DNA of 64,000 bases. It comes from Viridibacterium curvum (lineage in GTDB: Bacteria > Pseudomonadota > Gammaproteobacteria > Burkholderiales > Rhodocyclaceae). The translations under genes and the position numbers were made by a program. Below, one piece after another: positions 27,587 to 37,498 of the stretch (positions are counted from its first letter, which is position 1; each line of letters begins with the position of its first letter). The notes below the pieces were generated by a model. It worked only from the letters and a program-made list of their open reading frames with translations, was not told where the DNA came from and ran no database searches. Where the stretch lies: contig NZ_BAABLD010000005.1 in assembly GCF_039544165.1 (NCBI RefSeq), forward strand, positions 186,001-250,000. The letters are read 5' to 3'.

Positions 27587-30187
27587 ATGAATTCATTCGC
27601 CAAGGAAACTCTCCCGATCAGCCTTGAAGAGGAGATGCGTACCTCGTACCTCGATTACGCCATGAGCGTGATCGTCGGCCGCGCGCTGCCTGATGTGCGC
27701 GACGGTCTCAAGCCCGTACATCGTCGCGTGCTGTTTGCGATGCATGAGCAGAACTTTGCTTGGAACCGGGCCTATGTAAAGTGCGCCCGCGTCGTCGGTG
27801 ACGTGATGGGTAAGTACCACCCGCACGGCGACTCGGCCATCTACGACACGCTTGTGCGCATGGCGCAGGACTTTTCGCTGCGCTACACGCTGATCGACGG
27901 ACAGGGCAACTTCGGCTCGATCGATGGCGACAACGCCGCCGCGATGCGTTACACCGAGTGCCGTCTGGACAAGATCTCGGCAGACCTGCTGGCCGACATC
28001 GAGAAGGAAACCGTCGACTTCCAGCCGAACTATGACGGCAAGGAACTCGAGCCGACGGTGCTGCCCACGCGCGTACCCAACCTGCTGATCAATGGCAGCT
28101 CGGGCATTGCGGTCGGCATGGCGACCAATATCCCGCCGCACAACCTGACTGAAGTCATCGAGGCCTGCCTGGTGCTGCTGGCGGAGCCGACCACCGATAT
28201 CGAAGATCTGATCAAGATCGTGCCTGCGCCGGATTTCCCCACGGCCGGTTTGATCTATGGCCTGCACGGCGTGCACGAGGGCTATCGCACGGGCCGTGGC
28301 CGCGTGATCATGCGTTCGCGCACCCACTTTGAAGACATCGCCAAGAGCGCAGATCGTCAGGCCATCATCATCGATGAGCTGCCGTACCAGGTGAACAAAC
28401 GCACCCTGCTCGAGAAAATTGCCGAGCTGGTGCAGGAAAAGAAGATCGAGGGCATCTCCGATCTGCGCGACGAGTCTGACAAGTCCGGCATGCGCGTGGT
28501 CATCGAGCTCAAGCGCGGTGAAATGCCCGAGGTGGTGCTGAACAATCTGTTCAAGCAGACGCAAATGCAGGACAGCTTCGGCATGAACATGGTGGCGCTG
28601 GTCGACGGCAAGCCGCGCCTGCTGAATCTCAAGCAGATGCTCGAATGCTTCCTGTCGCACCGTCGCGAAGTGGTCACGCGTCGCACGATCTTCGAGCTGC
28701 GCAAGGCGCGCGAACGCGGCCATGTGCTGGAAGGTCTGGCCGTTGCGCTGTCGAACGTCGACGAGATCATCGCCCTCATCAAGGCAGCGCCGACGCCGGC
28801 GATTGCGAAGCAGGAGTTGATGGGCCGCGAGTGGCGCTCCAAGCTCGTCGAGGAAATGCTGTCGCGTGCGATGGCTTCCGAGTACCGCCCTGACGGCGTC
28901 GGCGAGAACGTCGGTCTTTCGGCCAATGGCTATCGCCTCTCCGAAGTGCAGGCGCAGCGCATTCTCGAAATGCAACTGCAGCGCCTCACCAATATGGAGC
29001 AGGACAAGATCGTTGGCGAATACAAGGAGGTGATGGACATCATCGCCGACCTGCTCGACATCCTGTCCAAGCCGGCACGCATCACCCAGATCATCTCCGA
29101 CGAACTGCGCGCGATCCGCGAGCAGTTCGGCGATCCGCGCAAGTCCGAGATCGTGATGTCGACAGCAGACATCAATATTGAAGACCTGATCACGCCCGAA
29201 GACATGGTCGTGACGCTGTCGCACACCGGTTACTTCAAGCGCCAGCCGCTGGCCGACTACCGCGCGCAGAAGCGCGGCGGCCGCGGCAAACAGGCTGCGG
29301 CGACCAAGGAAGATGACTGGATCGACCAGCTCTTCGTCGCCAACACGCACGACTACATCCTGTGTTTCTCGAACCGCGGCCGCCTGTACTGGCTCAAGGT
29401 CTATGAAGTGCCGGAAGGCAACCGCAATTCGCGCGGCAAGCCCATCGTCAATCTCTTCCCGCTCATTGAGGGCGAAAAGATCACCGCCGTTCTGCCGGTC
29501 AAGGAGTTCGACGAGGGCCACTTCATCTTCATGGCGACCGCACAGGGCACCGTCAAAAAGACGCCGCTCACCGACTTCGCCAATCCGCGCAAGGCCGGCA
29601 TCATTGCCGTGGGTCTCGATGATGGGGACTTCCTGGTCGGCGTGGCGATCACTGATGGCGACTGCAACGTGATGTTGTTCTCTGACGCCGGCAAGGCCGT
29701 GCGCTTCAGCGAGAACGATGTGCGGCCGATGGGTCGCACCGCACGCGGTGTGCGCGGCATGATGCTTGAAGACGGTCAGCGCGTGCTTTCAATGCTGGTG
29801 GCGCACGGCGAGACGCAATCGGTGCTGACCGCCACCGAGAATGGTTACGGCAAGCGCACCAACATTGGCGAATACACGCTGCATGGTCGCGGCACCAAGG
29901 GCATGATCGCCATCCAGTCGTCCGAGCGTAATGGCAAGCTGGTCGCCGCTGTGCTGGTCGACCCGACTGATCACGTCATGCTCATCGCTGACAACGGTGT
30001 GCTGATCCGCACTCCGGTCAAGGATATCCGCGAACTGGGCCGCTCGACGCAGGGCGTCACACTGATCAACCTCGACGATGGCGCCAAGCTTTCCAGCATC
30101 GAGAAGATCGTGGAGACCGACGAAGACATCGAGAGCGGTGAGGGCGCCGAGGGAGGTGAAGCCGGTGCTGAAGGGGCCGCCGAGTGA
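27587..30187 (+). CDS. gyrA: DNA gyrase subunit A
   Basis: 866 residues. The catalytic Tyr lies in AAAMRYTECRL; the quinolone-resistance region reads GKYHPHGDSAIYDTLVRMAQ with the wild-type Ser and Asp. The C-terminal beta-pinwheel has the GyrA-box-like QKRGGRGKQAA and the protein ends in an acidic tail (many Glu/Gly). Breaks and rejoins DNA to introduce negative supercoils with GyrB. Its TGA overlaps the serC GTG start. Confidence 0.98.
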   Translation: MNSFAKETLPISLEEEMRTSYLDYAMSVIVGRALPDVRDGLKPVHRRVLFAMHEQNFAWNRAYVKCARVVGDVMGKYHPHGDSAIYDTLVRMAQDFSLRYTLIDGQGNFGSIDGDNAAAMRYTECRLDKISADLLADIEKETVDFQPNYDGKELEPTVLPTRVPNLLINGSSGIAVGMATNIPPHNLTEVIEACLVLLAEPTTDIEDLIKIVPAPDFPTAGLIYGLHGVHEGYRTGRGRVIMRSRTHFEDIAKSADRQAIIIDELPYQVNKRTLLEKIAELVQEKKIEGISDLRDESDKSGMRVVIELKRGEMPEVVLNNLFKQTQMQDSFGMNMVALVDGKPRLLNLKQMLECFLSHRREVVTRRTIFELRKARERGHVLEGLAVALSNVDEIIALIKAAPTPAIAKQELMGREWRSKLVEEMLSRAMASEYRPDGVGENVGLSANGYRLSEVQAQRILEMQLQRLTNMEQDKIVGEYKEVMDIIADLLDILSKPARITQIISDELRAIREQFGDPRKSEIVMSTADINIEDLITPEDMVVTLSHTGYFKRQPLADYRAQKRGGRGKQAAATKEDDWIDQLFVANTHDYILCFSNRGRLYWLKVYEVPEGNRNSRGKPIVNLFPLIEGEKITAVLPVKEFDEGHFIFMATAQGTVKKTPLTDFANPRKAGIIAVGLDDGDFLVGVAITDGDCNVMLFSDAGKAVRFSENDVRPMGRTARGVRGMMLEDGQRVLSMLVAHGETQSVLTATENGYGKRTNIGEYTLHGRGTKGMIAIQSSERNGKLVAAVLVDPTDHVMLIADNGVLIRTPVKDIRELGRSTQGVTLINLDDGAKLSSIEKIVETDEDIESGEGAEGGEAGAEGAAE

Positions 30188-31296
30188 CGCGCGTATTCAA
30201 TTTCGGCGCAGGTCCCGCCGTTTTGCCTGAAGCGGTGCTGCAGCAGGCGGCAGCAGAAATGCTGGACTGGCGCGGCAGCGGCATGTCGGTGATGGAGATG
30301 AGTCACCGTGGCAAGGAGTTCATGAGCATCATTGCGCAGGCCGAAGCTGACCTGCGTGAGCTCATGGCCGTGCCCGCCAACTACAAGGTGTTATTCATGC
30401 AGGGCGGTGCGATCGGCGAGAACGCCATCATTCCGCTCAACCTGCTGGGCAAGAATCCGAAGGCGGATTACATCGATACCGGCAGTTGGTCGGGCAAGTC
30501 GATCAAGGAGGCTTCGCGTTACGGCGATGTGCATGTCGCCGCCAGTTCCTGCCGTCCTGAGGCAAAGCAGGGCAAGTACACGACCATTCCTGCCGTGGCC
30601 GACTGGCGCGTGCGCAAGGATGCGGCCTACCTGCACATCTGCGGCAACGAGACGATTGACGGCGTCGAGTACCTGCAATGGCCTGACATGGACGCATTGG
30701 GCCTGAAGGGCGTGCCGCTGTTTGTCGACGTGTCGTCCCACATTCTTTCGCGCCCGATGGACGTGTCACAGTTCGGCCTCATGTATGGCGGCGCGCAGAA
30801 GAACATCGGTCCGGCTGGACTCGCCGTCGTGATCATCCGTGAAGACTTGCTCGAGCAGGCACAGGCGGGCTGCCCCTCGGCATTCCACTACAAGACAGTG
30901 GCCGAAAACGGCTCCATGTACAACACGCCGCCGACCTATTCCATCTACATCGCAGGTCTCGTCTTCCAGTGGCTCAAGGCGCAGGGCGGCGTGGCGGCGA
31001 TGGAAGCGAAGAATCGCGCCAAGGCGGCTCTGCTGTACGACGCGCTTGATGCCAGCGGTTTCTACGTCAACCACGTTGCACGCGAATGCCGTTCGCTGAT
31101 GAACGTGCCGTTCTTCCTGCGTGACGAGTCGCTCAATGACGCCTTTCTCGAAGGTGCCAAGGCACGCGGTTTCTTGCAGCTGAAGGGGCACAAGTCGGTC
31201 GGTGGCATGCGTGCTTCGATCTACAACGCCATGTCGCTTGAAGGCGTGCAGGCGCTCGTTGGCTACCTCAAGGAGTTCGAGAAGAGCCATGGCTGA
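30184..31296 (+). CDS. serC: Phosphoserine aminotransferase
   Basis: 370 residues, GTG start in a GTGA overlap with gyrA. The N-terminus RVFNFGAGPAVLPEAVLQQA and PLP-lysine region GGAQKNIGPAGLAVVI are typical of SerC; WSGKSIKEA and NTPPTYSIY are also conserved. Converts 3-phosphohydroxypyruvate to phosphoserine and also serves pyridoxal phosphate synthesis. The overlap couples it to gyrA, as in many betaproteobacteria. Confidence 0.97.
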   Translation: MTRVFNFGAGPAVLPEAVLQQAAAEMLDWRGSGMSVMEMSHRGKEFMSIIAQAEADLRELMAVPANYKVLFMQGGAIGENAIIPLNLLGKNPKADYIDTGSWSGKSIKEASRYGDVHVAASSCRPEAKQGKYTTIPAVADWRVRKDAAYLHICGNETIDGVEYLQWPDMDALGLKGVPLFVDVSSHILSRPMDVSQFGLMYGGAQKNIGPAGLAVVIIREDLLEQAQAGCPSAFHYKTVAENGSMYNTPPTYSIYIAGLVFQWLKAQGGVAAMEAKNRAKAALLYDALDASGFYVNHVARECRSLMNVPFFLRDESLNDAFLEGAKARGFLQLKGHKSVGGMRASIYNAMSLEGVQALVGYLKEFEKSHG

Positions 31297-32383
31297 CAAC
31301 AACGAACTCACCCCCGAACAGACCGAAGCCCTGCTGGCGGTACGCAGGGAAATCGACAGGCTCGATGGCGAGATTCTCGAGCGTCTCGCTGCGCGCGCGC
31401 GTTGTGCGCTGAGAGTGGGCGAGATCAAGAAAGGGCCGCTGTATCGCCCCGAGCGCGAAGCACAGGTGCTGCGCAATATCGCCGAGAAGAACCCCGGCCC
31501 GCTGTCGACCGAGGGCGTACAGCGTATCTTTCGCGAGATCATGTCCTGGTGTCTGGGGCTGGAGCAGCCGCTCAAGGTGGCATATCTCGGTCCGCAAGGC
31601 ACCTATTCCGAATCGGCTGCCAGCAAGCACTTCGGCGGTGCGCCGGAGTTGCAGCCGCAGCAGACCATCGACGATGTGTTCCACGCGGTCGAGGCGGGTG
31701 CGACAGCCTATGGCGTGGTGCCGGTCGAGAACTCGACCGAAGGCGCTGTCGGTCGCACGCTGGATCTCTTCATGTCGCGTAAGGTCTCGGTGTGTGGCGA
31801 GGTGAGCCTGCGCATCCGCCAGAACTTCATGACGCACGCGGCCGACCTGTCGCAAGTGAAGCGCATCTACTCGCACGCTCAGTCGCTGTCGCAGTGCAAT
31901 GACTGGCTGGCCCACCACGCGCATGGCATTCCGCGTCTGCCTGTATCGAGCAACGCCGAAGCGGCGCGTCTCGCAGCAGAAGACAAGGAGTCTGCGGCCA
32001 TTGCCGGCGAACGCGCTGCGCACCACTTCGGCTTGCCGATCCTTTTCGCCAATATCGAAGACGACCCCAACAACACGACGCGCTTCCTCGTGATTGCGCG
32101 TCACGACTCAGGGCCTTCCGGCAAGGACAAGACATCGGTCGCGTTCTCGGCGCTCAACAAGCCAGGCGCGGTGCATTCGTTGCTGCAACCCTTCGCGGAT
32201 GAAGGTGTCAGCATGACCAAGTTCGAGTCGCGTCCTTCGCGCACCGGTCTGTGGGAATACGTCTTCTACGTGGATATCGAAGGCCACCGTGAAGACCCTG
32301 CGGTCGCCCGAGCGCTCAAGGCGCTTGGCGAGCACGCGGCGTTCCTGAAGGTACTGGGTTCGTATCCGGTGGCCGCAATTTGA
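31289..32383 (+). CDS. pheA: Bifunctional chorismate mutase / prephenate dehydratase
   Basis: 364 residues from the ATG at 31289, inside the end of serC (8-base overlap). Chorismate mutase (AroQ type, LLAVRREIDRLDGEILERLAARARCA) takes about residues 10-95; prephenate dehydratase follows (GPQGTYSESAA, VVPVENSTEGAVG, NNTTRFLVI); a C-terminal ACT domain (KPGAVHSLLQPFADEGVSMTKFESRPSR) provides Phe feedback control. Leads to phenylpyruvate. Confidence 0.97.
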   Translation: MADNNELTPEQTEALLAVRREIDRLDGEILERLAARARCALRVGEIKKGPLYRPEREAQVLRNIAEKNPGPLSTEGVQRIFREIMSWCLGLEQPLKVAYLGPQGTYSESAASKHFGGAPELQPQQTIDDVFHAVEAGATAYGVVPVENSTEGAVGRTLDLFMSRKVSVCGEVSLRIRQNFMTHAADLSQVKRIYSHAQSLSQCNDWLAHHAHGIPRLPVSSNAEAARLAAEDKESAAIAGERAAHHFGLPILFANIEDDPNNTTRFLVIARHDSGPSGKDKTSVAFSALNKPGAVHSLLQPFADEGVSMTKFESRPSRTGLWEYVFYVDIEGHREDPAVARALKALGEHAAFLKVLGSYPVAAI

Positions 32384-32446
32384 TGAACTGCGTTTCGTCA
32401 CAAGTTTTCAGTGGCGGATGTTTTTGACCCTGATTGACCCGCAACC

Positions 32447-33544
32447 ATGACCATTGCACAACGCGCTCCTGCCTACGTCCGCGCCATCTCCCCCTACATT
32501 CCCGGCAAGCCGATTTCCGAGCTTGCACGTGAAATGGGGCTGAACGAGGCCGACATCGTCAAGCTCGCCTCCAACGAAAACCCCTTGGGCATGAGCCCCA
32601 AGGCCAAGGCGGCGATGCTGGCTGCTGCGGATGACATCGCGCGCTACCCGGACGGCAACGGCTTTGCGCTCAAGTCTGCGCTGGCGAAAAAGTTCGGTGT
32701 CGGCATTGATACCCTTGTGCTGGGCAATGGCTCGAACGATGTGCTTGAACTGATCGCGCGTGCCTTCCTCGACGAGAGCGGCAGCGGCGTGTTCGCCCAG
32801 CATGCTTTCGCGGTGTACCCGCTGGCGATCCAGAGTGTCGGTGCGCGCCTCATCGAAGTGCCGGCGCGCAACTTCGGTCATGACCTCGCTGCAATGGGGG
32901 ACGCCGTCGCTGCGGACACCCGCATCGTGTTTGTCGCCAACCCGAATAACCCGACCGGCACCTTCCTGCCAGGCGAGTTGATCGAGTCCTTCCTCAAGCA
33001 GGTGCCAAAGGATGTGATCGTTGTGCTCGACGAGGCTTACAACGAATACCTCGCGCCTGAACAACGTTATGACGCCGTGGCCTGGCTTGCTCAGCACCCC
33101 AACCTCGTCATCACGCGCACCTTTTCAAAGATCTATGGCCTCGCCGGCTTGCGCATCGGCTATGCGATTGCCAGCCCCGAGGTGGCCGATCTGATGAACC
33201 GCATGCGCGCACCGTTCAATGCCAACAGCCTGGCGCTGGCCGCAGCGGAAGCCGCGCTTGCAGACGAAGAGTTCCTGCAACGCAGCTTTGAAGTGAATCG
33301 CGACGGCCTGGTACAGATCATTGCCGGGCTGGACAAGCTGGGCCTTCAGCACATTCCCTCGGCCGGCAACTTCCTCACCTTCAAGGTCGGCGATGGCGCG
33401 GGTGTGAATCAGCGCCTGCTCAAGCAGGGCGTCATCGTGCGTCCCATCGGTGGCTACGGCATGCCCGAGTGGCTGCGCGTGTCCATTGGCACGCAGGCCG
33501 AGAACGCGCGTTTCCTTGAAGCCCTCGCCAAGGCCTTGGGCTGA
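32447..33544 (+). CDS. hisC: Histidinol-phosphate aminotransferase
   Basis: 365 residues, class I/II aminotransferase. KLASNENPLGMSPKAK at the N-terminus, NPNNPTGTF, DEAYNEY, and PLP-lysine motif TFSKIYGLAGLRIGY match HisC; in aromatic clusters HisC2-type enzymes also transaminate aromatic keto acids. It stands between pheA and tyrA, which favours that dual role. A 63-base gap precedes it with no terminator. Confidence 0.95.
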   Translation: MTIAQRAPAYVRAISPYIPGKPISELAREMGLNEADIVKLASNENPLGMSPKAKAAMLAAADDIARYPDGNGFALKSALAKKFGVGIDTLVLGNGSNDVLELIARAFLDESGSGVFAQHAFAVYPLAIQSVGARLIEVPARNFGHDLAAMGDAVAADTRIVFVANPNNPTGTFLPGELIESFLKQVPKDVIVVLDEAYNEYLAPEQRYDAVAWLAQHPNLVITRTFSKIYGLAGLRIGYAIASPEVADLMNRMRAPFNANSLALAAAEAALADEEFLQRSFEVNRDGLVQIIAGLDKLGLQHIPSAGNFLTFKVGDGAGVNQRLLKQGVIVRPIGGYGMPEWLRVSIGTQAENARFLEALAKALG

Positions 33545-33551
33545 TCGTTCA

Positions 33552-34424
33552 ATGACGGCGCATTTCAACCGGGTCGTTGTCGCTGGCGTTGGCCTGATCG
33601 GTGGCTCATTCGCTGCTGCACTCAAGCAGGCAGGCGCGGCGCGGCACGTTGTTGGCATGGGGCGATCGACAGGGTCGCTGCAGCAGGCGCAGTCACTGGG
33701 ACTCATTGACGAGATTGCGACTGACTGGTCCGTTGCGTTGAAGGGTGCCGATCTTGTGTTGCTCGCGATGCCGGTCGGCCAGATGGGGGCGGCCATGCAA
33801 GCCATGGCGCCGCATCTGGAGCCGCAGACCCTGGTGACCGATGGGGGCAGTACCAAGGGCGACGTCATCGAAGCCATCTACACGCACCTGTCGGGGCATC
33901 TGGCTTGTGTGGTTCCGGCACACCCCATCGCGGGCGCTGAGAAGAGCGGTCCGAGCGCCGCGACGCCTGATCTGTATCGTGGCCGCAAGGTCGTGCTGAC
34001 CCCTTTGCCCGAGAACGCGCCGCATGCCATCGATACCGTTCGTGCTGCCTGGGCGGTGTGTGGGGCGGTAATGCACCAGATGTCGCCGCAAGAGCACGAC
34101 CGCGTGTTTGCCGCCGTCAGCCACCTGCCGCATCTGTTGGCTTTTGGCCTGGTGCACGATCTGGCCGGGCGGGCAAATGCTGAACAATTGTTCCGTTACG
34201 CTGCTTCCGGCTTTCGTGACTTCACGCGGATTGCGGGCAGTCACCCGGAGATGTGGCGAGATATCTGTGTGGCCAATCGCCAGCCGCTGCTGGCTGAGCT
34301 GGATGCCTATCTTGCAGAGTTGGCCTGGCTGCGGGCCTTGCTGCTCAATGCCGATGGCGACGGACTTGAGAAGCTTTTCGCCGAAGCCAGCGCCGCACGT
34401 AACGCCTGGGGCGCAGCGCAATAA
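33552..34424 (+). CDS. tyrA: Prephenate dehydrogenase
   Basis: 290 residues from the ATG at 33552, 7 bases after hisC. Rossmann motif VVVAGVGLIGGSFAAAL, VTDGGSTKGDVIEA, HPIAGAEKSGPSAA and HDRVFAAVSHLPHL are characteristic. Oxidises prephenate to 4-hydroxyphenylpyruvate on the tyrosine branch. There is no mutase or ACT domain. Confidence 0.95.
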   Translation: MTAHFNRVVVAGVGLIGGSFAAALKQAGAARHVVGMGRSTGSLQQAQSLGLIDEIATDWSVALKGADLVLLAMPVGQMGAAMQAMAPHLEPQTLVTDGGSTKGDVIEAIYTHLSGHLACVVPAHPIAGAEKSGPSAATPDLYRGRKVVLTPLPENAPHAIDTVRAAWAVCGAVMHQMSPQEHDRVFAAVSHLPHLLAFGLVHDLAGRANAEQLFRYAASGFRDFTRIAGSHPEMWRDICVANRQPLLAELDAYLAELAWLRALLLNADGDGLEKLFAEASAARNAWGAAQ

Positions 34425-34463
34425 GCGTTGGCGAACCCGATTTCACTGAAAGCAATCTGAATC

Positions 34464-35750
34464 ATGGAATTTCTCGATCTGGCTCCGCTGTCTTCTGCGC
34501 AGGGCACGGTGCGTTTGCCGGGCTCGAAGAGCATCTCGAACCGCACTTTGCTGCTCGCTGCAACGTCTGATGGGGTGACGGAGATCAAGGATCTGCTGGC
34601 TTCGGACGACACCGACCGCATGCTTGACGCGCTGAAGCTGCTGGGCGTTCCGGTGACCAGGACCGGCGATAAGGACTACCGCGTTGTCGGCGCACCGGCA
34701 GGTTTTGCGAACAGGCAGGCTGATCTGTTTCTCGGCAACGCCGGCACGGCTTTTCGTCCGCTAACGGCGGCGTTGGCTCTGGCGGGCGGCACCTACAAGC
34801 TGCACGGCGTGCCGCGCATGCATGAGCGCCCCATCGGCGACCTCGTCGATGGCCTGCGCCAGATTGGCGCGGACGTTGAATATCTGGGCAATGAAGGTTT
34901 TCCGCCGCTGCAGATTCGTCCGGCGAGTATTACGCCCGGTGGCGTCGTGAAGATCCGCGGTAATGTCTCCAGCCAGTTCCTGACGGCCTTGCTGATGGCA
35001 CTGCCGACGACCGGAGTCGAAACCACCGTCGAAGTGATCGGCGAGCTGATTTCCAAGCCCTACATCGAAATCACGCTCAAGCTGATGGCGCAGTTCGGTG
35101 TGGAGGTGAAGCGTGAAGGCTGGCAACGTTTCATCATTCCCGGTGGCAAGCGCTACGTCTCGCCGGGCACTCTGTATGTCGAGGGCGACGCCTCGTCGGC
35201 GTCCTACTTCCTCGCGGCGGGCGCCATCGGTGGCGGTCCGGTGCGCGTTGAAGGCGTCGGTCGCAACAGCATCCAGGGTGATGTGGCCTTCGCGGCGGCA
35301 CTTGAAAAGATCGGCACCCGCATCACGATGGGAGATAACTGGATCGAAGCCTCCGCGCCGGCGGGCAAGTTGCAGGCTTTCGACATGGACTTCAACCACA
35401 TTCCCGACGCGGCGATGACGCTGGCTGTGGCCGCGCTGTTCTGCAATGGCCCGAGCCGCCTCACCAATATCGGCAGCTGGCGCGTGAAGGAAACGGATCG
35501 CATCAGTGCGATGGCGACCGAGCTGCGCAAAGTCGGTGCGACGGTGGAGGAGGGTGAAGACTGGTTGCGCATCACGCCCCCGGCACAACTTACGCCGAAT
35601 GCTGCGATTGACACTTACGACGATCACCGCATGGCGATGTGCTTCTCTCTCGTAGCACTCGGTGGCACGTCGGTGCGCATCAATGACCCGAAGTGCACGG
35701 CCAAGACCTTCCCTGAATATTTCGACGTGTTTGCGGGCGTGACCCGCTGA
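34464..35750 (+). CDS. aroA: 3-phosphoshikimate 1-carboxyvinyltransferase (EPSP synthase)
   Basis: 428 residues. LPGSKSISNRTLLLAA, FLGNAGTAFRPLTAALAL, PRMHERPIGDLVDGL, VSSQFLTALLMALP and the C-terminal DTYDDHRMAMCFSL are all conserved. Joins shikimate-3-phosphate and PEP. Position after tyrA matches the usual betaproteobacterial order. Confidence 0.98.
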   Translation: MEFLDLAPLSSAQGTVRLPGSKSISNRTLLLAATSDGVTEIKDLLASDDTDRMLDALKLLGVPVTRTGDKDYRVVGAPAGFANRQADLFLGNAGTAFRPLTAALALAGGTYKLHGVPRMHERPIGDLVDGLRQIGADVEYLGNEGFPPLQIRPASITPGGVVKIRGNVSSQFLTALLMALPTTGVETTVEVIGELISKPYIEITLKLMAQFGVEVKREGWQRFIIPGGKRYVSPGTLYVEGDASSASYFLAAGAIGGGPVRVEGVGRNSIQGDVAFAAALEKIGTRITMGDNWIEASAPAGKLQAFDMDFNHIPDAAMTLAVAALFCNGPSRLTNIGSWRVKETDRISAMATELRKVGATVEEGEDWLRITPPAQLTPNAAIDTYDDHRMAMCFSLVALGGTSVRINDPKCTAKTFPEYFDVFAGVTR

Positions 35751-35779
35751 GGACGCTGGCACTGCGCTGGCATGGCTTT

Positions 35780-37498
35780 ATGAAACAGACTCTGATTGAA
35801 CTTCTCGGTACCCGCGTCCGTGCTGCGCTGAATGCAGCTGGCTGTGAAGGCGCGCCGGCTGTGGTGGCGCCCGCAGGCCGCCCGGAATTCGGCGACTACC
35901 AGGCCAATGGCGTGATGGGGGCCGCCAAGGCGCGCAAGATGAATCCGCGCGCGCTGGCCGAACAAGTCATCCAGCATCTCGATCTTGCCGGTATTGCGAG
36001 CAAGGTCGAGATCGCCGGCCCCGGCTTCATCAATATTACGCTGGCGCCGGAGTATCTTGCCACGCTGGCGACCGAAGCACTCGCGGATGCGCGTCTGGCT
36101 GTGCCGCAGGCCGCTGCGCAACGCGTCGTGATCGACTATTCCGGACCCAATCTCGCCAAGGAAATGCACGTCGGCCACCTGCGTTCGACCATCATCGGTG
36201 ATGCATTGGCGCGCGTGCTGCGCTTCCTCGGCCACAGCGTGATCGCGCAGAACCACGTAGGCGACTGGGGCACTCAATTCGGCATGCTCACGGCCTACCT
36301 CATCGAAGCAGAGCAGGGCGGCGATGTCGGCCTGTCCGATCTGGAGGACTTCTATCGTCGTGCCAAGCAACGCTTCGATGAGGACGAAGCCTTTGCGACG
36401 CGTGCGCGTGAATACGTGGTCAAGCTGCAGGGGGGCGACGCACAGGTCAATGCGCTGTGGCAGCGTTTCCTCGACATTTCACTGCATCACTGCGAGGCGG
36501 TGTACGAGCGCCTTGGTGTTGGTCTCACGCGTAACGATGTGCGCGGCGAGAGCTTCTACAACGAAGATTTGCCGGTGGTTGTCGCCGATCTGAAGAGCAA
36601 GGGACTGGCGGTTGAGAGTGAAGGCGCGCAGGTTGTCTTCCTCGATGAGTTCAAAAACAAGGAAGGCGAGGCCCAAGCCTATATCGTGCAGAAGCAGGAT
36701 GGCGGCTACCTCTACGCAACGAGCGATCTGGCGGCAATCCGTTATCGCATCGGTACCCTGCATGCAGATCGCATCCTCTACGTGGTCGATGCAAGGCAGG
36801 CCTTGCACTTCCAGCAGCTGTTCACGCTGAGCCGCAAGGCAGACTACGTGAGCGAAAGCACCAGGCTCGAGCACGTTGGCTTCGGCGTGATGCTTGGCGA
36901 CGACGGCAAGCCTTTCAAAACGCGCAGCGGCACCACAGTCAAACTGGTCGAACTGCTGCAGGAGGCGGAAGAGCGTGCCTTTGCCCTGGTCAGCGAAAAG
37001 AATGCTGAGATGCCCGAGGCAGAGCGCAAAGCGATTGCGCAGACAGTCGGCATTGGCGCCGTGAAGTACGCCGACTTGTCGAAGAACCGCAGCAGCGACT
37101 ACATGTTCAGCTGGGACACGATGTTGGCCTTCGAAGGCAACACGGCGCCCTATCTGCAATATGCCTATACGCGTATCCAGAGCGTGTTCCGCAAGGTCGA
37201 TGCCTGGAATGAGTCGGCCGCCATTACGCTGGTCGAGCCCGCCGAGCGCACACTGGCGCTCGAACTGGCGCGCTTCGCCGATGCCTTGAACGCTGTCAGC
37301 CGCGAGACGGCACCGCACTTCCTGTGCAGCTACCTTTACGATCTGGCGACGCAATTCATGCGTTTCTACGAAGCCTGCCCTGTGCTCAAGAGCGAAGGTG
37401 CGGTACGCGATAGCCGCCTGCGCCTGTGCCAGCTGACGGCACGCACCCTCCAGACCGGTCTGGGCTTGCTGGGCATCGAAACGCTGGAAGTGATGTAA
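35780..37498 (+). CDS. argS: Arginyl-tRNA synthetase
   Basis: 572 residues, class I synthetase. The HIGH-like motif is KEMHVGHLRSTIIGD; the KMSK region is GKPFKTRSG, which is normal for ArgS; the N-terminal Add-1 domain and C-terminal DALRD domain (HFLCSYLYDLATQFMRFYEACPV) are present. It begins 29 bases after aroA and ends one base before cmk, so it sits inside the conserved aroA-cmk-rpsA run, where most betaproteobacteria have no gene. Function itself looks standard. Confidence 0.97.
   Translation: MKQTLIELLGTRVRAALNAAGCEGAPAVVAPAGRPEFGDYQANGVMGAAKARKMNPRALAEQVIQHLDLAGIASKVEIAGPGFINITLAPEYLATLATEALADARLAVPQAAAQRVVIDYSGPNLAKEMHVGHLRSTIIGDALARVLRFLGHSVIAQNHVGDWGTQFGMLTAYLIEAEQGGDVGLSDLEDFYRRAKQRFDEDEAFATRAREYVVKLQGGDAQVNALWQRFLDISLHHCEAVYERLGVGLTRNDVRGESFYNEDLPVVVADLKSKGLAVESEGAQVVFLDEFKNKEGEAQAYIVQKQDGGYLYATSDLAAIRYRIGTLHADRILYVVDARQALHFQQLFTLSRKADYVSESTRLEHVGFGVMLGDDGKPFKTRSGTTVKLVELLQEAEERAFALVSEKNAEMPEAERKAIAQTVGIGAVKYADLSKNRSSDYMFSWDTMLAFEGNTAPYLQYAYTRIQSVFRKVDAWNESAAITLVEPAERTLALELARFADALNAVSRETAPHFLCSYLYDLATQFMRFYEACPVLKSEGAVRDSRLRLCQLTARTLQTGLGLLGIETLEVM

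Noticed and set aside
27593..29521. Long minus-strand frame opposite gyrA (642 codons)
   Set aside because: His/Gln/Arg-rich mirror frame of a GC-rich conserved gene; no start signals or homology.
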